In this document: one piece after another, positions 41,222 to 46,096 of the stretch
Layout: every line of letters begins with the position of its first letter
Position numbering within the stretch: the first letter of the stretch is position 1
Source: Rikenellaceae bacterium
GTDB lineage: Bacteria; Bacteroidota; Bacteroidia; Bacteroidales; Rikenellaceae
NCBI GenBank assembly: GCA_020859685.1
Contig: JAJBVT010000092.1
Span: forward strand, 35,785 to 81,880
DNA: 46,096 bases
Direction of reading: 5' to 3'
Translations under genes and position numbers: made by a program
Notes under the pieces: model-generated
Told to the model about the DNA's origin: nothing
Seen by the model: the letters and a program-made list of their open reading frames with translations, nothing else
Databases searched by the model: none

Positions 41222-41327
41222 TAGTTAAGTTGCAACAATTTTATGCACCCGTGTGCGGGCGTAGTCTCTCTTTACCGAAACCGGTAAGGGGCCGGGTAAC
41301 AAACCGTCCGGCACCGTAAAAACCGGT

Positions 41328-41993
41328 TCAGGCGTAATCCCTCTCCCCGAAAATCATACTGCCAATGCGCACCATAGTGGAGCCGCATTCGATGGCCGTC
41401 CGGTAGTCTCCGGTCATGCCCATCGACAGGGTATCGAATTCCGGGCCGAAACCGCCTGCCCGTAACCCGTCGTACAGCTCCCGGAGCCGGGTAAACTCCC
41501 CGCGGACCGCCTCGGTGTCCTCCGTGAAGGTGGCAATCCCCATCAACCCCCGGATGCGCACGTTCCCGTATGCGGCGGTACCGCCGCCCGCGATGTAGGC
41601 CTTCAACTCCTCCGCATCCCAACCGTGTTTGCTCTCCTCGCGGGCAATATGCACTTCCAGAAGAACGTCTATCTTTCGGCCGCACCGGGCGGCCTGGCGG
41701 TCTATCTCGGCCAGGAGCCGGTCGCTGTCCACGGAGTGGACCAGGTCCACGAACGGGGCTATATATTTCACCTTGTTGGTTTGCAGGTGCCCTATCATAT
41801 GCCACCGGATATCTTCCGGCAGCTGCTCCCGCTTTGCCTTCATCTCCTGCGGGCGACTCTCGCCGAACACCCGCTGACCCGCATCGTAAGCCTTCAGGAT
41901 ATCCTCCGGCGGGTATGTTTTGGACACAGCCACCAGTTCCACCCCGTCGGGCAGCTCCTCTTTCAGTTTTATGATGTTCTCACTTATACCCAT
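41328..41993 (-). CDS. YggS-family pyridoxal-phosphate protein
   Basis: 221 residues. PLP homeostasis protein of the alanine-racemase-like barrel fold. The PLP Lys is K25 in VELVAVSKTYPPEDI; GESRPQEMKAK, WHMIGHLQTNKVKYIAPFV and LSMGMTGDYRTAIECGSTMVRIGSMIFGER follow, the last cut here only by my wording. It binds PLP but has no known catalytic role. A -7-like box lies just upstream. Confidence 0.94.
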   Translation of the reverse strand: MGISENIIKLKEELPDGVELVAVSKTYPPEDILKAYDAGQRVFGESRPQEMKAKREQLPEDIRWHMIGHLQTNKVKYIAPFVDLVHSVDSDRLLAEIDRQAARCGRKIDVLLEVHIAREESKHGWDAEELKAYIAGGGTAAYGNVRIRGLMGIATFTEDTEAVRGEFTRLRELYDGLRAGGFGPEFDTLSMGMTGDYRTAIECGSTMVRIGSMIFGERDYA

Positions 41994-42010
41994 TGCGCTC
42001 GGTTGAAGAC

Positions 42011-42018
42011 CAAAATTA
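42011..42018 (-). promoter_or_regulatory. Candidate -7 box for yggS
   Basis: On the minus strand TAATTTTG matches TAnnTTTG, about 17 bases before the yggS ATG. Confidence 0.4.
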
Positions 42019-42031
42019 CCATATTTTTTGT

Positions 42032-42039
42032 TAAATTTG
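42032..42039 (+). promoter_or_regulatory. Candidate -7 box for the C69 peptidase
   Basis: TAAATTTG matches TAnnTTTG, with a leader of about 63 bases to the ATG at 42107. It lies back to back with the yggS box. Confidence 0.5.
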
Positions 42040-42106
42040 TCCGGTACGCATCAATTTTAACGGCGCCACCCCGGGCCGTTTTACATACATACTTATAGTA
42101 TAACCC

Positions 42107-43774
42107 ATGAAGAGATTTCTGACACTGGCGTTTTTCGTCTTCGCAGGCACGGCGGGTGCCTTTGCCTGTACCAACTTTATAATCACCAGAGGGGCATCCA
42201 CCGACGGCTCGGTGATGGTCAGCTACTCGGCCGACTCGCACCAGCTCTACGGATGCCTATACAAATATAATGCACCGGGCCGTCACCGGTTCGGCGAAAC
42301 GGTGCGGATCCACGAATGGGATTCGGGGCGTTACCTCGGCGATATAATGCAGGCCGACAGGACCTATTCGACCGTGGGCAATATGAACGAGCACCAGCTG
42401 GCCATAGGCGAAACCACCTTCGGCGGCCGACGCGAGCTTATCGACCCCACGGGCGGCATCGACTACGGTTCGCTAATCTACATTACCCTTCAGAGGGCCA
42501 AAACCGCCCGTGAGGCGATACACATAATAGCGGAACTTGCCAACGAGTACAGCTACGCCTCGAGCGGCGAGTCGTTCTCCATCGCCGACCCGAACGAAGC
42601 GTGGATAATGGAGCTTATCGGCAAGGGATACCGCGAGGCCCCGCAGGGCGGCAACGTATTCAAAGGCATCGTATGGGTGGCCCGCCGTATACCGGACGGC
42701 TATATCTGCGCCCATGCCAATCAGGCCCGTATCGCCGAGTTCCCGCTCAACGACCCGGAGAACTGTCTCTACTCGCCGGACGTTATCGACTTCGCACGGC
42801 AGAGGGGATACTACGCCGGGCCGGACGAGAATTTCCGGTTTTGCGACGCCTACGCCCCGCTCGATTTCAGCGCCATGCGCGGCTGCGAAGCGAGGGTCTG
42901 GAGCTTCTTCAATATGTTCGCCCCGGATATGGACCGGTATATCGACTACGCGATGGGTCATAATAAGAATAACCCCATGCCGCTGTGGGTGAAGCCGTCG
43001 CGGAAAATTTCTCCCAAAGAGGTGTTCGACGCGATGCGCGACCACTACGAGGGTACCCCGATGGATATGACCACCGATATAGGAGCGGGCGGCGAGGAGC
43101 TGCCGTACAGGTGGCGGCCCATGTCGTTCGAGGTGGACGGCGTGGAGTATGTGAACGAGAGGGCAATCGCGACGCAGCAGACCGGTTTCTGGTTCGTGAG
43201 CCAGTCGCGCAACTGGTTGCCCGACCCGGTGGGCGGCATACTCTGGTTCGGGGTGGACGATGCGGCGACCTCGTCGCTTACACCCATCTACTGTTCGGTG
43301 ACAGACGTTCCGGAGTGCTTCCGCGAGGGTAACGGCCATATACTGGAATACTCGGAAACGGCCGCCTTCTGGATTTACAACCGGGTGGCGCAGTTCGCCT
43401 ACCTGCGTTATAACGTCGTGGGCAGAGCCGTACGCGAAGCCGTGGACGAGTGGGAGTACGAAATACTCGGTGAGGTGGAAAAAATCGACCGCGTGGCATC
43501 GCGTTACCGCAGTGTCGCCAAGCAGAAGAAATATCTTACCGACTACTCGGTCTATACCGCCCAGCGGATGTTCGACCGATGGGTGGACCTCGATAAATAC
43601 CTTATGGTTAAATATATAGACGGCAATGTGAAGAAGGAAGGCCCGGGCGGGTTTATCGACAACGGCCACAGCCCGGTTATCCCCGCATCGCCCGACCAGC
43701 CGGGTTATACCGAGAAATGGAAACGGGCCGTAGCCGAGGACGCCGGGGAGACTCTCAGGGTGCACGACGTATAG
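42107..43774 (+). CDS. C69-family dipeptidase (PepD-like, secreted)
   Basis: 555 residues with a signal peptide ending AGAFA. The mature protein starts with Cys21 (CTNFIITRGAS), the usual N-terminal nucleophile of this Ntn-hydrolase family, so cutting of the signal peptide should activate it. TVGNMNEHQLAIGETTFGG and SFSIADPNEAWIMELIGKG are family motifs. Likely a periplasmic dipeptidase. Stop is TAG. Confidence 0.92.
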   Translation: MKRFLTLAFFVFAGTAGAFACTNFIITRGASTDGSVMVSYSADSHQLYGCLYKYNAPGRHRFGETVRIHEWDSGRYLGDIMQADRTYSTVGNMNEHQLAIGETTFGGRRELIDPTGGIDYGSLIYITLQRAKTAREAIHIIAELANEYSYASSGESFSIADPNEAWIMELIGKGYREAPQGGNVFKGIVWVARRIPDGYICAHANQARIAEFPLNDPENCLYSPDVIDFARQRGYYAGPDENFRFCDAYAPLDFSAMRGCEARVWSFFNMFAPDMDRYIDYAMGHNKNNPMPLWVKPSRKISPKEVFDAMRDHYEGTPMDMTTDIGAGGEELPYRWRPMSFEVDGVEYVNERAIATQQTGFWFVSQSRNWLPDPVGGILWFGVDDAATSSLTPIYCSVTDVPECFREGNGHILEYSETAAFWIYNRVAQFAYLRYNVVGRAVREAVDEWEYEILGEVEKIDRVASRYRSVAKQKKYLTDYSVYTAQRMFDRWVDLDKYLMVKYIDGNVKKEGPGGFIDNGHSPVIPASPDQPGYTEKWKRAVAEDAGETLRVHDV

Positions 43775-43919
43775 AGCGACGGCCGCGTGGACCGGTGGTT
43801 TTGTCAGCCGGTGTAGGGCCGGAACGGGGAGACGAGTCCCGGTCGGCGTATGGGGTTTCCGACCATTACATGTCGGATTACCTTCTCCGGAGAGGGTAGT
43901 GTTATAGTACGATACCGAT

Positions 43920-44519
43920 ATGAAATTCTTCTTTATAGCATTCACTCTGCTTGCTCTGCCCGCATCCCCGGCCACGGCGCAGGGTGAGGCGACCGTGCCT
44001 GACCGGGATGGATTGACGGAGTTTATTCTGGAATATTGCCGATACCGCGACCCTAACCCGACCCATCAGGAGGAAGCGGATAAGGTTAACGCTTTTTTAG
44101 CGGAGGTGCTCACCACACCGGACCGGCAGGACAACGACAGCCTACGGCGGGCCGCCCTCGATTTGTACTGGGAAAATTCCGTATCGATGCTGGAGGACGT
44201 GGTTGACGGGTGGCGGTATGCCGAACGCCGTTATATGTGCTGTCTTACGATGGCCCTGCTGGCGGATTATTGGCGGTACGGCGCCTTTCTGGGGGATGCG
44301 GAGAACTGTATCAGGTGGGAGTCAGACGAGATAAACGAGGAGTACGCCAGGCAGCGCGCCGTAATCCCGTTGGTCGAACTCCTTATCGTGATGGACGGCC
44401 AGTGGCCGCACCACACCGAATGGTTGATGAAAAGCCTGCGGGAAAGTGCCTCGGAGACGGTTGCCGGGATAGAGAACCGCGACTTCGGCGCCGCATACCT
44501 GAAGTTGTTCGGTATATGA
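43920..44519 (+). CDS. Small secreted protein of unknown function
   Basis: 199 residues with a signal peptide ending ATAQ. The mature part is acidic and mostly helical, with paired Cys (RYMCCLTM) near residue 110. I recognise no family. It follows the C69 peptidase after about 145 bases, in which I see nothing, and precedes a two-way terminator. Confidence 0.75.
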   Translation: MKFFFIAFTLLALPASPATAQGEATVPDRDGLTEFILEYCRYRDPNPTHQEEADKVNAFLAEVLTTPDRQDNDSLRRAALDLYWENSVSMLEDVVDGWRYAERRYMCCLTMALLADYWRYGAFLGDAENCIRWESDEINEEYARQRAVIPLVELLIVMDGQWPHHTEWLMKSLRESASETVAGIENRDFGAAYLKLFGI

Positions 44520-44597
44520 TTCCGGTTTCCCGGGGTATACCCTCCAGTCGGTAAGCGGAATGTACCGCTATTCGAAAAAATCAGGAAGAAAACGACG

Positions 44598-44625
44598 GGG
44601 CCCGCGAAAAGCGGGCCCTTTTATT
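44598..44625. terminator. Two-way terminator between convergent genes
   Basis: GGGCCCGC (44598-44605), loop GAAAA, GCGGGCCC (44611-44618) then TTTTATTAT. It serves the plus-strand gene ending at 44519 and, read the other way, the sulfatase ending at 44647. Confidence 0.88.
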
Positions 44626-44646
44626 ATGAATGGATTCTCAGGGCGG

Positions 44647-46047
44647 TTACTGCCCGGTAAAGTTCCACGTATGGTTGGTGGTGCGGCTGTCGAGCATCAC
44701 CTTTTTCAGCTCTGCGGCGATTCCGGGATACTGCGCGTAGACATCGGCCAGTTCGCCCGGGTCGGACGACAAGTTATAGAGTTCGAACCTTGTGGCGGCC
44801 GGATCGTCCACATCCAGTTGGATAAGTTTCCAGTTATCGCGGAGCACCGCCCTGCGGCCGCCCGACTCGTGGAACTCCCAGTAGAGGTGGCCGTGGCGCA
44901 GCTGCTCGCCGTGGCCGGTAAGTTCGGGCAGGAACGAAATGCCGTCGATACCCGCGGGTGGCCGGCAATCGAGAATGTCGCATACGGTGGGGAGGAAGTC
45001 CCAGAATGCCGATACATGGTAGGAGACCCTGCCGGGAGCTATACCGGCTGGCCAGTGCACCACGAACGGGGTGCGTATCCCACCCTCGTAGAGGTCCCGC
45101 TTGATGCCGCGGAACGGCCCTGCGCTCTTGAAAAAATCGGGGTCGTGGCCCCCTTCGCGGTGGACCCCGTTGTCGGAGGTGAACATCACAATGGTATTCC
45201 CGGCGATGCCGTGTCTTTCGAGCGCCTCCATAATCCGGCTCACATCGCGGTCGAGCCGCGATACCATCGCCGCGTAGGTGGCACGTGGTTGCGGCTGGGC
45301 GCAGTGGTTGTCCGTGCCGGGAAACGGTGTCTCACAGAACGCCCCTTCGTACTCGCCCAGTTCTCCTTCGGGTACAATCAGCTCCGCGTGGGGGATGGTG
45401 GGGGCGAGGTAGATAAAGAACGGCCCTCCGGCCTGCGCGTCGATATATTCGAGCACCTTATCCATTATAAGGTCGTGCGAATAGACCTTGTGGTCGAGGT
45501 AGACCTTCTCGGTATCGTCGAACAGAAAATCGGGGTAATACCGGTGGGCGTGCGACTGGCCGAGGTATCCGAAAAAGCGGTCGAACCCGTGCAGGTAGGG
45601 TTCCCCCTCGGTGCCCGGGCCGCCGAGGCCCCATTTGCCGAAGCAGGCGGTGGAGTAGCCCGCATCCCGGAATATATCGGCAACCGTTACCTCCGATGCG
45701 GCCAGCGGCAGGTTGTACGAAAGGCCGTCTTCGCACACATGATTCCGGTTGCCGCGGATATAGCTGTGGCCCGTGTGTTTGCCAGTCAGCAGTGACGCCC
45801 GCGACGGGGCGCTTACCGTACTGCCGCAGTAGTGCTGTGTGAATATCATACCGTTGGCGGCAAGGCGGTCGATGCCGGGGGTCTTGATTTTCGTCTGGCC
45901 GTAGCAACCGAGGTCCCCGATACCGAGGTCGTCGGCGAGTATGTAGATAACGTTGGGTCTGCTCTCGGGACCTGCGCCCGCGGCACCCGTTACCGCCCCG
46001 GCAAGGCAGAGCGACCCGATGGCGGTGAGTTTAATATTGGGCGGCAT
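44647..46047 (-). CDS. Sulfatase, S-type (secreted)
   Basis: 466 residues with a signal peptide (about 1-25). Hydrolyses sulfate esters, probably from host or algal glycans. The N-terminal metal site is VIYILADDLGIGDLGCYG (Asp39-Asp40). The active-site motif reads SAPSR at 79-83 in STVSAPSRASLLTGK, so the catalytic formylglycine is made from Ser79 by an anaerobic sulfatase-maturating enzyme (anSME), in keeping with an anaerobic host. Later motifs: IVMFTSDNGVHREGGHDP and GGIRTPFVVHWP. Neighbouring polysaccharide genes are not in the window. Confidence 0.93.
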   Translation of the reverse strand: MPPNIKLTAIGSLCLAGAVTGAAGAGPESRPNVIYILADDLGIGDLGCYGQTKIKTPGIDRLAANGMIFTQHYCGSTVSAPSRASLLTGKHTGHSYIRGNRNHVCEDGLSYNLPLAASEVTVADIFRDAGYSTACFGKWGLGGPGTEGEPYLHGFDRFFGYLGQSHAHRYYPDFLFDDTEKVYLDHKVYSHDLIMDKVLEYIDAQAGGPFFIYLAPTIPHAELIVPEGELGEYEGAFCETPFPGTDNHCAQPQPRATYAAMVSRLDRDVSRIMEALERHGIAGNTIVMFTSDNGVHREGGHDPDFFKSAGPFRGIKRDLYEGGIRTPFVVHWPAGIAPGRVSYHVSAFWDFLPTVCDILDCRPPAGIDGISFLPELTGHGEQLRHGHLYWEFHESGGRRAVLRDNWKLIQLDVDDPAATRFELYNLSSDPGELADVYAQYPGIAAELKKVMLDSRTTNHTWNFTGQ

Positions 46048-46096
46048 AGCGGTGCCGGTGATGTGCCACCAAGATAATAAAAATCGGTACTTATAC

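Overview
The window reads as a GC-rich chromosomal segment of a Bacteroidota (Bacteroidales) bacterium. Rikenellaceae/Alistipes-like is my best guess, by inference only. The signs are: Bacteroidota-type promoter -7 boxes (TAnnTTTG) before many genes, signal peptides ending in Ala-Gln or Gly-Gln, the rnf order B-C-D-G-E-A behind an RseC-type gene, a serC/serA operon with a DUF1015 gene, S-type sulfatase chemistry and Flavobacteria/Bacteroidales-type carotenoid enzymes. I see no rRNA, phage genes, insertion sequences or CRISPR. One tRNA gene, tRNA-Phe(GAA), is present.

Layout. 1-291: a cluster of palindromic TGTCATCCTGAG repeats. 292-5174 (minus): MacAB-TolC-like efflux operon. 5479-12840 (minus): an eight-gene, mostly overlapping operon for an acyclic, hydroxylated, glycosylated and acylated carotenoid (crtI, crtB, idi, crtD-like, cruF-like, acyltransferase, glycosyltransferase, secreted TPR protein). 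13155-13227: tRNA-Phe. 13421-15016: nadE with an odd amidase domain. 15154-21142: rseC-rnfBCDGEA. 21245-23086: outer-membrane barrel protein. 23506-26151 (minus): four-subunit 2-oxoacid:ferredoxin oxidoreductase. 26420-26875: NlpE-like lipoprotein. 27054-28798: a tandemly duplicated unit with two secreted paralogues, the second cut by an in-frame stop, plus dispersed repeats. 28775-29362 (minus): tag. 29615-34651 (minus): serC, secreted phosphatase, serA, lipoprotein, DUF1015. 34885-38892: yicC, gmk, nadD-TPR fusion, ddl, DUF3109. 38961-40031: M23/LysM peptidase separated from its signal peptide by an in-frame TAG. 40241-41993 (minus): dihydroorotate dehydrogenase-like protein and YggS. 42107-44519: C69 peptidase and an unknown secreted protein. 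44647-46047 (minus): sulfatase.

How it fits together. The ferredoxin-dependent 2-oxoacid oxidoreductase makes reduced ferredoxin, which the Rnf complex can oxidise with NAD+ while pumping ions; this is typical of anaerobic energy metabolism. A complete carotenoid glycosyl-ester operon in such a genome is less expected. It lacks a prenyl-diphosphate synthase and a cyclase, so precursor comes from elsewhere and the product should be acyclic. The serine operon lacks a classical SerB and instead carries a DUF1015 protein with a ParB/sulfiredoxin-like DGHHR motif.

The observations most worth following are this DUF1015/serine link, the RnfG with two FMN-binding domains, the carotenoid operon, the repeat family with tandem G-A mismatch hairpins, and the two premature in-frame stops.
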